The notes: generated from the sequence alone by a model not told the origin. Counted from the stretch's first letter, positions 34,434 to 43,680 are shown. The stretch: DNA of 64,000 nt from TMED-70 sp036164085 (GCA_036164085.1 JAYZJV010000021.1:1-64000), one strand, 5' to 3'. Numbers and translations: made by a program.

Positions 34434-35584
34434 TTTGTAAAACTCCCATCATCTCTTGATAATCTAGGAGAAAATCCAGTAGGATCTACTATCATAGATT
34501 CAGCTACATCTATATCAATATCTACACCAAGTCCTGGAGTATCTGGACACCATGAGAATCCATCCTCCCATTCTATTTGTTTAGGGAAAAGTTTATTAGC
34601 ATATGTTCCTGGTGCTTTTGGCATTTCTTGAACACCCACATTACTCGACGCCATACACAATGCTACACAAGCAGCAGCTGAAACAGGACCTAAAGGATTA
34701 TGTGGAACAATATTTATATAATGAGTTTCGGCCCAATGAGTAATTTTTAATGCTTCAGTTAATCCTCCTACTATACAAAGATCAATTCTTGCATAATCAA
34801 TTAGCTCTTTTTCAATAACTTCTCTAAAAGGCCATTTAGTTGCCCATTGTTCTCCTGCAGCTATTGGAAGATTGATTTTACTTCTTATATTTGCGTATGA
34901 TCCTGGATTTTCTGATCGAATTGGATCTTCAATAAAAAAAGGCTTTAGTCGCTCCAAATCCTTGCACATTTGAATAACTTCTGGAGGATCTAATCTTGTA
35001 TGAACATCAAAAGTAATTTCTGGGTCATATCCAAATTTTTCTCGGACTTCTTCCATTATTTCTACAGCAACCTTAATTGACTTTCTTGGTTCTAGAATAT
35101 TACCATCTAAATCATTTATAAAATTACTTGGTTGGTGCCATCTTAGAAATTTCCATCCTTTATTTAGATGATCTTCACAAGTATCCAAAAATTCTTTCAA
35201 TGAATTTCCTTGAGTGTGTGGATAGGAAATAACTTTTTCTCTGTAAGGTCCGCCTAAAAGCTTATATACGGGCATTCCTGCTGATTTCCCTTTAATATCC
35301 CAAAGGGCTATATCTATGGCTGAAATTGCACAAGAATAAACTTTATCTGCTGGGAAAAAACTACTTCTAAACATGAGTTGCCATAATCTTTCTGTTTCCC
35401 AAGGGTCAGAGCCGATTACTAATTCTGAGAGATGTTCTATAGCTTTAGAGATAGCATTCCCTTGTCTTGCAATTCCAACCTCTCCTAAACCATGAATACC
35501 TTTATCTGTATCTACTTTTACGAAAAAATATATTTTCCCTTCTTCGTCTTGTAGTGGCAAACTGGTTATTTTTGTAACTTTCAT
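34427..35584 (-). CDS. Enolase-superfamily enzyme, mannonate/galactonate dehydratase-like
   Basis: The 385-aa protein resembles the DgoD/ManD dehydratase group. Metal and acid residues lie in ITFDVHTRLDP, FIEDPIR and AAGEQWATKWP, and the catalytic His in VPHNPLGPV, a motif of sugar-acid dehydratases such as galactonate or mannonate dehydratase. Likely reaction: syn-dehydration of an aldonic acid to a 2-keto-3-deoxy acid. The start ATG at 35584 shares an A with the stop of the previous gene (TAATG) and is preceded by GGAAAGAG, which favours it over an in-frame ATG 18 nt upstream. It is the third enolase of an overlapping cassette. Confidence 0.87.
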   Translation of the reverse strand: MKVTKITSLPLQDEEGKIYFFVKVDTDKGIHGLGEVGIARQGNAISKAIEHLSELVIGSDPWETERLWQLMFRSSFFPADKVYSCAISAIDIALWDIKGKSAGMPVYKLLGGPYREKVISYPHTQGNSLKEFLDTCEDHLNKGWKFLRWHQPSNFINDLDGNILEPRKSIKVAVEIMEEVREKFGYDPEITFDVHTRLDPPEVIQMCKDLERLKPFFIEDPIRSENPGSYANIRSKINLPIAAGEQWATKWPFREVIEKELIDYARIDLCIVGGLTEALKITHWAETHYINIVPHNPLGPVSAAACVALCMASSNVGVQEMPKAPGTYANKLFPKQIEWEDGFSWCPDTPGLGVDIDIDVAESMIVDPTGFSPRLSRDDGSFTNW

Positions 35585-36759
35585 TAATCTCGCTCTTTCC
35601 ATTTCACTTCTTGATTTTCTAATTCTTTTATATATAGTCCTGCGCCTTCTCTTCTAAACCAAGGTCTTTTTGGTTCTCGTCCATAGTCAGTATTTTGCAT
35701 TTCTTGTAATTTTTTTTCATCTACGATTAGTCCTATTCCTGGAGTATTGTCCATGTGAACAAAGCCATCTTCAATATTATCATTCCATTTTGAATAGGCC
35801 TTTTCTCTGCCTGGATCAACAACTTCCATCATTAAGTGGTTTGGAATACTTGTTGCTATTTGAGCATTATAATTGCCTATACAATTCATAGTAGTAACAG
35901 GTAATTCATAGGCATATGCAAAATTTCCTATTTGCCTTAGTCCTGTTACTCCAGATTGGTATGAACTAACATTTAATATGTCTACTGCTTGATTATCAAT
36001 TAGAGGATAAAAATCTCCTACATTATTTAGATTTTCTCCCGTTGCAACAGCAGCTTTTATATTATTAGAAACTAATTTTAATCCTCTATAATCCCATCTT
36101 CTTGCAGGTTCTTCTGCCCAAAAAATATCATATTTTTCTTCTATTTTGTTAATTGACTGTATTGCTTTTTTTACCGACCAATATTCATTAGAATCAATCA
36201 TTATTTTGGGTCTTTTAAAATTCTGAGCCAAAGCTTCATAAACAATACCTATTCTTCTTATATCATCATCATATGACAAGCCAATCTTTACCTTACCAGA
36301 ATCGACGCCCTTATCAGACATATTTTTAAAGAAACTATACAACTCGTCATCATCCAAGCAATATCCTATGTCTGATGCATAAATTTTACATTTGGGATCA
36401 TCACTTCCTAAAGTTTTCCATAAGGGTTCTTGGTTAATTTTTGCTTTGATGTCCCATAAAGCAATATCTATTGCAGATAATGCATTATGCACTTCACCTT
36501 CATCTCCTCCTTTGAAAGCATATCTAATCATGTTTTGCCAGTGAGAGAAGGTTTCTCTAGGGTCTTTTCCTTCAATGATTTTAAAAAGATTATCGACTTG
36601 ATTATTTCCTAATGGAGCTATTCCTGAGATTCCTTCATCAGTGTTTATTATTAAAATATTTGAAACTATAAGATCATCTCCCTCTGGACCATTTGCATCT
36701 CCTAATGGTCTATCCATTTGTTCTATATAAGTTTCAAGACGATAGTCAGTTATTTTCAT
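35584..36759 (-). CDS. Divergent enolase-superfamily paralogue (lacks His-Asp dyad)
   Basis: A 391-aa enolase-superfamily protein with an intact metal site (IDSNEYW, AEEPARRWD, ATGENLN) and the strand-2 lysines in KVKIGLSYDD. At strand 6 the mandelate-racemase Asp is replaced (ILNVSSYQSG) and at strand 7 the catalytic His is absent (TTMNCIGNY). Its N-terminus (MDRPLGDANGPEG) and C-terminus (REGAGLYI) match those of the neighbouring paralogue at 36.8-37.9 kb, so the two arose by tandem duplication. It may use only the lysine pair. The ATG overlaps the previous stop as ATGA. Confidence 0.86.
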   Translation of the reverse strand: MKITDYRLETYIEQMDRPLGDANGPEGDDLIVSNILIINTDEGISGIAPLGNNQVDNLFKIIEGKDPRETFSHWQNMIRYAFKGGDEGEVHNALSAIDIALWDIKAKINQEPLWKTLGSDDPKCKIYASDIGYCLDDDELYSFFKNMSDKGVDSGKVKIGLSYDDDIRRIGIVYEALAQNFKRPKIMIDSNEYWSVKKAIQSINKIEEKYDIFWAEEPARRWDYRGLKLVSNNIKAAVATGENLNNVGDFYPLIDNQAVDILNVSSYQSGVTGLRQIGNFAYAYELPVTTMNCIGNYNAQIATSIPNHLMMEVVDPGREKAYSKWNDNIEDGFVHMDNTPGIGLIVDEKKLQEMQNTDYGREPKRPWFRREGAGLYIKELENQEVKWKERD

Positions 36760-37949
36760 TTGGAACTCGCTTCTTTTATTTCATCTTCGGATGGAGGGAC
36801 TTCATATAATCCAGCTCCTTGCCGTCTTCCAAATGGACTAGGCCCAGATCTGACTGAAATTGTTTTTACTTCAGCTTTGGATAATTCATCATAATTTATG
36901 GTTATACCTAAGCCTGGTTTGTCTCCTAAAATAGCTGAACCGTTTTCTATTTTTACGTCCCATTCATAAACTTTTGTTTCAGGCTCAGGATGAGGGACTT
37001 CAACTGTAATACAATTTGGAATGGCATTAGCTAAATGTGCATGAATAATACCTGTTGATCCACCCAATGTTACAGGTAATTCTAATCCATATGCAGCATC
37101 AGCAATTTGTAGTGCTCCGGTGATGCCTGTCATTCCATGACTGATTTGTATTACATCAGCTGATCGATGATGAAAATATGGTAAAAAATCTCCTAAAGTA
37201 TCAAGGTTTTCTCCAGCACAAACAGGAGTTTTAAGAGCTTCAGAGACCTTTTTCAAACCTAAAAAGTCCCATCTTCTAGCAGGTTCTTCTATCCAACCTA
37301 AAGTGAATCTTTCTTCCATTTCTGATACTTTTCTTATTGTTTGCTTTGGTGACCAGTATTCATTTGAGTCAATATATAAAATAGGATCTTTGATGTTTTC
37401 ACTTAAAGCATTGCGCATAATTTCCAATCTCCGTAAGTCTGAGTCTTGATCAAGACCAACTTTTAGTTTTGCTGCTTTAAAACCATAAGTTTTTGCCATT
37501 TTTTTATACCAATTACTTATATCTTTGTCGCTTAGAGGCAAGGCAATGTCTGATGCATATACATTAACTTCTTTTTTACTTGCACCCAAAGTTTTCCATA
37601 ATGGTTCTTCATTTATTTTTGATTTCAGATCCCAAAGAGCTACGTCCAAGACAGAAATTGCATCATTTGCTATCCCGTCATGACCTCCTTTGAAAAATTT
37701 CTCAACCATTTTTTTCCAGATACTATAAACAGATTTAGGGTCATTTCCCTTTAATATTCCCTCAAATAATGATTTTATTTGAGGGATAGAGTTTCCACCT
37801 CCTATAGAAATACCTTTTATACCTTCATCGGTAATAAGTTCTATAAGACAAGAAGCTGATTTTGTTCTACCTCTAGGAGAATTAGCATCTCCCATAACTC
37901 TGTCTAATTGAAATTCAAATAAAGTTGTTTTTAATTCAATAATTTTCAT
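36756..37949 (-). CDS. Divergent enolase-superfamily paralogue, first gene of the cassette
   Basis: A 397-aa enolase-superfamily protein, the first gene of a five-gene overlapping run. The metal ligands are in IDSNEYW, IEEPARRWD and CAGENLD, and strand 2 has KLKVGLDQD. The usual Asp-His pair is missing: strand 6 reads VIQISHGMTG and strand 7 VTLGGSTGIIHAH, so His residues occur but at other places. The C-terminal FGRRQGAGLYEVPP is shared with the next paralogue. The function is unknown; racemisation or dehydration of a chiral carboxylate is the family expectation. The start has no ribosome binding site, as for several genes at the head of transcripts here. Confidence 0.86.
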   Translation of the reverse strand: MKIIELKTTLFEFQLDRVMGDANSPRGRTKSASCLIELITDEGIKGISIGGGNSIPQIKSLFEGILKGNDPKSVYSIWKKMVEKFFKGGHDGIANDAISVLDVALWDLKSKINEEPLWKTLGASKKEVNVYASDIALPLSDKDISNWYKKMAKTYGFKAAKLKVGLDQDSDLRRLEIMRNALSENIKDPILYIDSNEYWSPKQTIRKVSEMEERFTLGWIEEPARRWDFLGLKKVSEALKTPVCAGENLDTLGDFLPYFHHRSADVIQISHGMTGITGALQIADAAYGLELPVTLGGSTGIIHAHLANAIPNCITVEVPHPEPETKVYEWDVKIENGSAILGDKPGLGITINYDELSKAEVKTISVRSGPSPFGRRQGAGLYEVPPSEDEIKEASSK

Positions 37950-38023
37950 TTTATTTATTTTCTATAATATCTCGGACAAATTCAAGAAGGATTTATCTAT
38001 AGAAAAAGTTTATTATTTTAATA

Positions 38024-40084
38024 ATGAATCATATGAAACGAAAATTTTTAAGTTATTTTGGCACATTTTATAAAAAGTTAAGTGTGTCTGCATTTATTTT
38101 TTTAATTTCTTTTGCTCTATTTATAGATGTAAAGAATGAAATTTTTGCTGATGAGATAAACGAAGGAAAAACCACATTTATAGCGTTTGATGTGAATTAC
38201 ATTGATGAAACAGATTTATCTTTTTCAAAAGACATTCTTTCACAGATACTTAATTTTCATGCTATTAATTCTAATGAAAGAATAGTTTTACAACCTTATG
38301 GTAATAAAAGTTATTCTCCATTGAACATAAAAAAAGAAGACATCGATGATAAACTTGAAGAATTTTTTAATAATATGCCTAAAGAAGATGGCTTATTTTC
38401 CAATCATTATCTTGTTATTTCTGAAGGTTTTACTAGAATCGCCGAATTAGAAGAAACCAGTGGCTCTGAATTATACATAATTTCAAATTTGAAAATGGCA
38501 CAGACAGAAGATTCATCAGTGATAAAACTACAAAACTTATCAGATTTATATTATTCTTCTGAAATAAAATTAAACGTAATGTCTTTACCTTCATCTAATT
38601 CAGAAGACAGACAATTATTTGAAGATTTATCTAAAAATACTAATGGATCATTTATTGATTTTGATTCTTTATCAACTTCATCAATGGTAAACTTTTTGCA
38701 AATGTTTATGGAAAACCCTATATCAATATTACAAACTAATTTATCATCTAAACCTTTATCAAATTTTATTAACATTCCACCTACAGTAGATAAAGTAAGA
38801 ATAGGAATTTATAAAGAAAAAAGTGAAACTAAAATTTCCATAATTAACCCTGAAGGTTTAGAGATATTACCTAAAATTGATTATGATTATTGGGATTTGG
38901 AAAAAATTATATATTTAGATATAACAAATCCAGATTCTGGAACTTGGACTATAATATCTAGTGGTGAATCTGGTAGATTAGAAATATTAACCGACACTTT
39001 AAATCCTCTTAGATTAGAAACTTACGGACAAAAAATTTTTCCTGTAGGATCAAACATAACTCTTGAAGTTGGAGCATATATAGAAGATGAAAGAATAAAT
39101 ATTCCCAATGCAGAAATGCAAGTAAGGATTAAAGATAATAAAGGGTCGCAAACTATTCAGATAATGAATGATTTAGGGGACAAGAATGATAAATCTGCAT
39201 TTGATGGAATTTATACAGCTCAATTACCTCCAATTATTGACCAATCAATAATTGAAGTTGAATATACTTTACAATGGAAAAATTTATCTACACCTGTAAC
39301 TAAAAATGATCAGATTAAGGTAGAGTATTTTCCTGAAATCCAAATAACTAAAGTATCTGATTTATCTGGTAAAAAAGACAATGAGTTTTTCGTAGCATCT
39401 TTTGAAACTAAAGTAAATAATTATCCATTTCTGGTTGGTCTGGATGAAATTGAAAATAAACTAATATCTGATAATAAATATTCATTCAGAATAGATCCTG
39501 TAAAAGTCAAAGACACTCATAAATCATATTTGTTTAACATATATTTAGAATCTTCTGAAAAGATTAAAGATATTGTTTATATTGACCTAAATTTAAAGAC
39601 CACTTATCTTGATGAAAATTATACAAGTTTAACAAAAAAAATTGCCATTAATGTAAATACTAAATATATTTACGTTCTTGGTTTGAGGTATTATTATTGG
39701 ATTGCTATTATAGGAGTTTTATTCATAGCTTCTTTATTTATATTAAATAACATAAGACAAACAAAAATCACAGGCTTTTTAATAGATGTTCAAAATAATG
39801 TTATTGTAGATTTTTCTAATATTTCTAGGAATCCTTTTGTTAAATTTATATATCCTAAACGGATTAATTTTTCAGATGTAAATCAACTTCCTTATTCAGG
39901 CGGTTTTTTTGAATTTATTGATGACAAAATTTATATGGAAATCCATCCTAATTCAAGTGATCCAAATATAAGAATCAACTCTAAACCAGCAGAGGGTAGA
40001 ATTGATATTTCTGATGGCCCTTGGATAGGATCATCAGGAAGGCAAGTAAGGTTTAGGAAAGATATCCCTTATTTAGATATTTAA
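38024..40084 (+). CDS. Large membrane-anchored vWA-like protein of unknown function
   Basis: I do not recognise a named family for this 686-aa protein. It has an N-terminal signal or anchor (about residues 18-37), a large extracytoplasmic part, a second transmembrane segment near 555-577 and a C-terminal cytoplasmic domain of about 110 residues. The first 220 residues look like a von Willebrand A fold without a full metal site (FIAFDVNYIDE where DxSxS is expected), with a SELYIISNLKMA strand and SDLYYSSEIKLNVMSLP. The middle (about 290-440) resembles beta-sandwich repeats. Divergent from the enolase cassette; no ribosome binding site at the ATG. Confidence 0.7.
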   Translation: MNHMKRKFLSYFGTFYKKLSVSAFIFLISFALFIDVKNEIFADEINEGKTTFIAFDVNYIDETDLSFSKDILSQILNFHAINSNERIVLQPYGNKSYSPLNIKKEDIDDKLEEFFNNMPKEDGLFSNHYLVISEGFTRIAELEETSGSELYIISNLKMAQTEDSSVIKLQNLSDLYYSSEIKLNVMSLPSSNSEDRQLFEDLSKNTNGSFIDFDSLSTSSMVNFLQMFMENPISILQTNLSSKPLSNFINIPPTVDKVRIGIYKEKSETKISIINPEGLEILPKIDYDYWDLEKIIYLDITNPDSGTWTIISSGESGRLEILTDTLNPLRLETYGQKIFPVGSNITLEVGAYIEDERINIPNAEMQVRIKDNKGSQTIQIMNDLGDKNDKSAFDGIYTAQLPPIIDQSIIEVEYTLQWKNLSTPVTKNDQIKVEYFPEIQITKVSDLSGKKDNEFFVASFETKVNNYPFLVGLDEIENKLISDNKYSFRIDPVKVKDTHKSYLFNIYLESSEKIKDIVYIDLNLKTTYLDENYTSLTKKIAINVNTKYIYVLGLRYYYWIAIIGVLFIASLFILNNIRQTKITGFLIDVQNNVIVDFSNISRNPFVKFIYPKRINFSDVNQLPYSGGFFEFIDDKIYMEIHPNSSDPNIRINSKPAEGRIDISDGPWIGSSGRQVRFRKDIPYLDI

Positions 40085-40086
40085 AT

Positions 40087-40737
40087 TTATTTTATTATTA
40101 TATCTATACTATTTATAACTGTACCTGGGGCAGTGTCTCTCATCGGATCCCTTAATCGAATGCTTTTTACAATATCCATCCCATCAACTACTTTACCGAA
40201 AACAGCATGACAGGAAACTTGTATGTTTTGACAATTTTTTTCATTATTATTTTCATCAAATGCATCAAGAAATGGTACTGGTGCAAATGTTATGAAGAAC
40301 TGACTACCATTTGTGTTTACACCTGAATTAGCCATTGAAACTATACCCTCAGAATCATGTCTTAAATCTACATGGAATTCATCATTAAACCTATAACCAG
40401 GATTCCCTGCTCCAGTACCTGAAGGATCTCCTCCTTGAGCCATAAAATCAGGTAAAACTCTATGAAATGTAGTTTTATCATAATACCCTGAATTAGCTAA
40501 ATTTATAAAGTTTTCAACTGTATAAGGGACCTTGTCATCAAATAATAATATTGTAAACTTCCCTACTTCTGTATCAAATACGGCAGAGAATTCTTTTGAC
40601 TGGTCAATTTTACCCGTAGGAGGACCTAGGGTTTCAGTGGAAATTTGTTCTTGAGTTTCTGTGTTAGAACAAGATATCAAAATTGTTATGATTAAAATTA
40701 AATAAGCATTAAGATTTAGCAAGTTTTTTATTCCCAT
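40087..40737 (-). CDS. Cyclophilin-type peptidyl-prolyl isomerase lipoprotein
   Basis: A 216-aa secreted, lipid-anchored foldase. The signal ends in a lipobox ILISC (Cys23), then a short Thr/Glu/Gln linker, then the cyclophilin domain from about residue 52. It has VPYTVENFINLANSGYYDKT, the catalytic FHRVLPDFMAQGGD and the SMANSGVNTNGSQFFITFAP block with its Gln-Phe-Phe. The domain has an acidic insert DENNNEKNCQNIQVSC with two Cys that could form a disulfide outside the cytoplasm. The start has a GGAG ribosome binding site. Confidence 0.93.
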   Translation of the reverse strand: MGIKNLLNLNAYLILIITILISCSNTETQEQISTETLGPPTGKIDQSKEFSAVFDTEVGKFTILLFDDKVPYTVENFINLANSGYYDKTTFHRVLPDFMAQGGDPSGTGAGNPGYRFNDEFHVDLRHDSEGIVSMANSGVNTNGSQFFITFAPVPFLDAFDENNNEKNCQNIQVSCHAVFGKVVDGMDIVKSIRLRDPMRDTAPGTVINSIDIIIK

Positions 40738-40778
40738 CTATTTCTCCTATATATAATTTATTATTATGATATTTAATT

Positions 40779-41516
40779 ATGATAAGTAAATCTAAATATA
40801 TTCAAGCTTTTTTTCTAGGAAAGATGAGCTATTTGTCTGCTATGAATCTTCAGGAAAAAATCAATTCTTTAATTTATTTGAATAAATTAAATGAGACTAT
40901 CTTGTTTTTAGAACACGACAATGTTTTTACTTATGGATCCAAAGAAAAAATATCCCCTAAAGAAATAGAAAATTTAAATGAATCTAATCTTGATTTTCAG
41001 CATATTAGAACTAATAGAGGAGGTCAAATAACACTGCATAGTCCAGGTCAATTAATTTGTTATCCGATAATAAATTTGAAAAATCATTTCAATGGAGTTC
41101 TAGATTATGTTAAATTTTTAGAAAATATAATCATTAAAACTCTAAATTTTTACAAAATAAAAGCTCATACCGTTCAGAAGAGGAGAGGAATTTGGGTTAA
41201 TGGTGATCCAAATGAAGAATTTCATGAAAGAAATAACCCATCAGGAGAGAAAATAGCAGCTTTAGGATTAAAAATTGTAAGAAATATTACTCTTCATGGA
41301 TTTTCTTTGAATGTAAATAATGATTTAAAATTATTTAATTTATTTATTCCATGTGGTATGCCTAACTTAAGGGTAAACTCGGTTAGTAATATTTTAGGGC
41401 AAACTACAAATATTAAAGAAGTTGCTCAAAATCTGTCTTTATCGATGAGTGAAATCTTGCAAATACCAATAGAATTTAACTCTGATATAAATAAAATTGG
41501 AGTAAAAGTTGACTAA
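40779..41516 (+). CDS. lipB: Lipoyl(octanoyl) transferase
   Basis: Moves octanoyl from ACP to the lipoyl domains of complexes such as PDH (E2 at 16.8 kb). The 245-aa protein has NRGGQITLHSPGQLICYPI (substrate pocket), the conserved Lys in GEKIAALGLKI and the catalytic Cys in IPCGMPN. A short insert (GDPNEEFHERNN) lies before the Lys motif. The start ATG has no Shine-Dalgarno sequence, and a TATGAT hexamer lies only 8 nt before it, so the mRNA might be leaderless. It overlaps thrC by 8 nt. Confidence 0.93.
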   Translation: MISKSKYIQAFFLGKMSYLSAMNLQEKINSLIYLNKLNETILFLEHDNVFTYGSKEKISPKEIENLNESNLDFQHIRTNRGGQITLHSPGQLICYPIINLKNHFNGVLDYVKFLENIIIKTLNFYKIKAHTVQKRRGIWVNGDPNEEFHERNNPSGEKIAALGLKIVRNITLHGFSLNVNNDLKLFNLFIPCGMPNLRVNSVSNILGQTTNIKEVAQNLSLSMSEILQIPIEFNSDINKIGVKVD

Positions 41517-42705
41517 AACTTTAAGCACATTTAAACATTTGGAATGCTCTTTGACAGGTGACAATTTCCCAATAGATCAACCAATGAGATTAAGTCCTAG
41601 CTCAGAAAAACCATTATTAGCAAGATATGATTTACAAAAAGCTTCTAAAACTCTTAATAAGGAAAATCTTTATAAAAGAAGGAATGATATGTGGAGATAT
41701 GAGGAATTATTACCTGTTTTGGATGATAAAAATATTGTTTCTTTAGGAGAAGGATATACTCCTTTCATGAAATTGAAAAATCTATCAAAGAAATTTATAA
41801 TTGAAAATTTCTTTGTAAAAGATGAAAGCAATAATCCAACGGGATCATTCAAGGCAAGAGGGCTTTCAGCAGCTATTTCTAAAGCTAAGGAGTATGGGAT
41901 TAAAGGAATAGTTATGCCGTCTGCCGGAAATGCTGCAGGAGCAATGTCTGCATATGCTTCCAAATCAAAAATGGAGGCTAATGTTTTTATGCCCAAAGAC
42001 GCACCTATAGCTAATAAAATGGAATGCATTGCTTTTGGAGCAAATGTAAATTTAGTAGATGGTTATATATCAGATGCTGGAAAAGCCTCAGCTATAGCTG
42101 CAGAGCAAAAAGGTTTATTTGATGTTTCAACTCTAAAGGAACCTTATAGAGTTGAGGGTAAAAAGACTATGGGGTTAGAAATTGCTGAACAAATGAATTG
42201 GGACGTTCCAGATGTTATCATTTATCCAACAGGAGGAGGAACTGGAATAGTAGGAATATGGAAAGCATTTGAAGAATTAGAGCAAATAGGACTTGTTTCT
42301 TCAAAAAAACCTAAGATGGTTGTAGTTCAAGCAGAAGGATGTTCTCCTTTGGTTGATGCCTATGAAAAAAACGAAAAATTTGCTAAACCCTTCGAGAATC
42401 CTAAAACACTAGCTGCTGGAATGAGAGTTCCTTTAGCAGTAGGTGATTTTATAATTTATGACATTTTGAAAAAAAGCAATGGAACTGCATTAAGGATAAA
42501 TGATGAAGAAATGCTTGAAGGAGTTTCTTTGCTAGCCTCTGAAGAAGGAATATTTGCAGCTCCAGAGGGAGGTGCCATCCTAATGGCTTCAAAAAAACTG
42601 AAAGAATCAGGTTTCATCAAGGATACAGATAAAGTTGTTATAGTAAATACTGGTTCAGCCTATAAATATCTAGATATGATAGGAGAAAAATTTTGGGGAG
42701 ATTAG
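41509..42705 (+). CDS. thrC: Threonine synthase
   Basis: Converts O-phosphohomoserine to threonine using PLP. The N-terminus has the Cys-type leader FKHLECSLTGDNFP, and the PLP Lys115 is in NPTGSFKARG, typical of fold-type II enzymes. SAGNAAGAMSAYASKS and YPTGGGTGIVG bind the phosphate and cofactor. The length of 398 aa is normal. The start is TTG at 41509 with GGAG 6 nt before it, overlapping lipB by 8 nt. Its stop codon interlocks with the convergent GNAT gene (TTAG shared). Confidence 0.92.
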   Translation: MTKTLSTFKHLECSLTGDNFPIDQPMRLSPSSEKPLLARYDLQKASKTLNKENLYKRRNDMWRYEELLPVLDDKNIVSLGEGYTPFMKLKNLSKKFIIENFFVKDESNNPTGSFKARGLSAAISKAKEYGIKGIVMPSAGNAAGAMSAYASKSKMEANVFMPKDAPIANKMECIAFGANVNLVDGYISDAGKASAIAAEQKGLFDVSTLKEPYRVEGKKTMGLEIAEQMNWDVPDVIIYPTGGGTGIVGIWKAFEELEQIGLVSSKKPKMVVVQAEGCSPLVDAYEKNEKFAKPFENPKTLAAGMRVPLAVGDFIIYDILKKSNGTALRINDEEMLEGVSLLASEEGIFAAPEGGAILMASKKLKESGFIKDTDKVVIVNTGSAYKYLDMIGEKFWGD

Positions 42706-43316
42706 ATTTCTTTCCCGTCCCATTCAATCACATGGCTTGATATTCCTTCTGGATACTTTTCTTCATATTCTTCAACTAAGAAACCCATTATTACAGAATT
42801 AAATCTTATGCCGTTTTTTGGTCTACTTTTTCTAAAAGTACCTTCATGAACAAATCCTATTTTTTCAAATAACTTTAATGCATTTTCATTAAACTCTGGA
42901 ATATCTACCCATGCTCTGTATAAATTTAAATTCAGAAAGCTATGTTCTAATAGAGCTAGAACTGTTTGGGTTCCAAATCCTTTATGCCAATATTTTTTAT
43001 CACCAATAAGAACTGAAATTTGAACATCACCTAAAGACTCGTCAATAGATAACTGTGCTTCTCCTATATGAGTATTATTTTCGTAAATAGAAAAAATTGA
43101 TCGATGAGGTTCGTGATGAGGATCGTGAAATACTTCATTCCATTGTTCTTCATTAGCATCTAGCATATCTTGTGGTTCGTATCCCAAATGTGCAGACTTA
43201 TCATAAGCATATTGGCCAAACCAGTTCTCATATACTTCTTTATCAGTAATCCATTCAATTATTCTTGGTATATCTTCTCTGACTACATTTTTTAAATTAA
43301 CAATATTTTTTTTCAT
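42702..43316 (-). CDS. GNAT family N-acetyltransferase (RimJ/RimL-like)
   Basis: A 204-aa acetyl-CoA-dependent acetyltransferase of the RimJ/RimL type. The core has ENNTHIGEAQLSIDESLGDVQISVLIGDKKYWHKGFGT, where the last part is the acetyl-CoA-binding loop, then LNLYRAWVDIPEFNENALKLFEKIGFVHEGTFRKS, the hallmark C-terminal half of the family. The acceptor is not predictable; ribosomal proteins, aminoglycosides and small amines are all used by relatives. It stands convergent to thrC and divergent from the SelW-like gene. Confidence 0.88.
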   Translation of the reverse strand: MKKNIVNLKNVVREDIPRIIEWITDKEVYENWFGQYAYDKSAHLGYEPQDMLDANEEQWNEVFHDPHHEPHRSIFSIYENNTHIGEAQLSIDESLGDVQISVLIGDKKYWHKGFGTQTVLALLEHSFLNLNLYRAWVDIPEFNENALKLFEKIGFVHEGTFRKSRPKNGIRFNSVIMGFLVEEYEEKYPEGISSHVIEWDGKEI

Positions 43317-43337
43317 AAAACAGATTAAAATGTTATG

Positions 43338-43368
43338 TTGATATATTTACCTTTTAAATGATTATAGT
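43338..43368 (+). promoter_or_regulatory. Candidate promoter for the SelW-like gene and nuo operon
   Basis: A TTGATA -35-like hexamer at 43338-43343 and a TATAGT -10-like hexamer at 43363-43368 (preceded by TGAT, an extended -10 feature) lie in the 91-base divergent gap. The 19-nt spacer is long, so the assignment is weak. It would place a transcription start about 35 nt before the SelW-like gene, whose ATG has a good AAGGGG ribosome binding site. No terminator separates that gene from nuoA 27 nt later. Confidence 0.3.
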
Positions 43369-43407
43369 AAATTATATTACAAAGAGAATTATACAAAGGG
43401 GTTAAAT

Positions 43408-43680
43408 ATGGCAGATTGGAAAATGGAAGCAGAAATAGAATATTGTGTGCCTTGTGGATATGCAAATTTAGCAGCTTGGATGACCAGTGAACTTTTTCAG
43501 GCAGCAGGTACAGCAATTGCTATTTCATTGAAACCGGGAACTGCAGGAGCATTTAAAGTAACAGTTGATGGAGAAGTTTTGTGGGACAAAAAGGCCCAAG
43601 GTAAATCTCCTGAAATTATGGAAGCCAAAGAGTTGAAGGCTAAAGTTATAAACAAACTTGAATCTTTAGCAAAAGTTTAA
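43408..43680 (+). CDS. SelW/SelT-like Rdx family protein (Cys form)
   Basis: A 90-aa thioredoxin-like protein of the Rdx (SelW/SelT/SelH) family. It has the CxxC redox motif YCVPCG (Cys13 and Cys16), the short helix LAAWMTSELFQAAG and the strand-turn KVTVDGEVLWDKKAQGKSPE, as in family members. The usual selenocysteine position is an ordinary Cys here. The biochemical role is poorly defined, probably thiol redox. A strong AAGGGG ribosome binding site precedes the ATG. It is 27 nt before nuoA and most likely in the same transcript. Confidence 0.87.
   Translation: MADWKMEAEIEYCVPCGYANLAAWMTSELFQAAGTAIAISLKPGTAGAFKVTVDGEVLWDKKAQGKSPEIMEAKELKAKVINKLESLAKV

Noticed and set aside
34427..35602. Longer start for the dehydratase-like enolase at 35602
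   Set aside because: The ATG at 35584 forms a TAATG junction with the previous gene and has a GGAAAGAG site; the extension MERARL has no family counterpart.
43408..43680. Selenoprotein with in-frame TGA
   Set aside because: The Rdx motif uses an ordinary Cys codon, and no TGA interrupts the frame.
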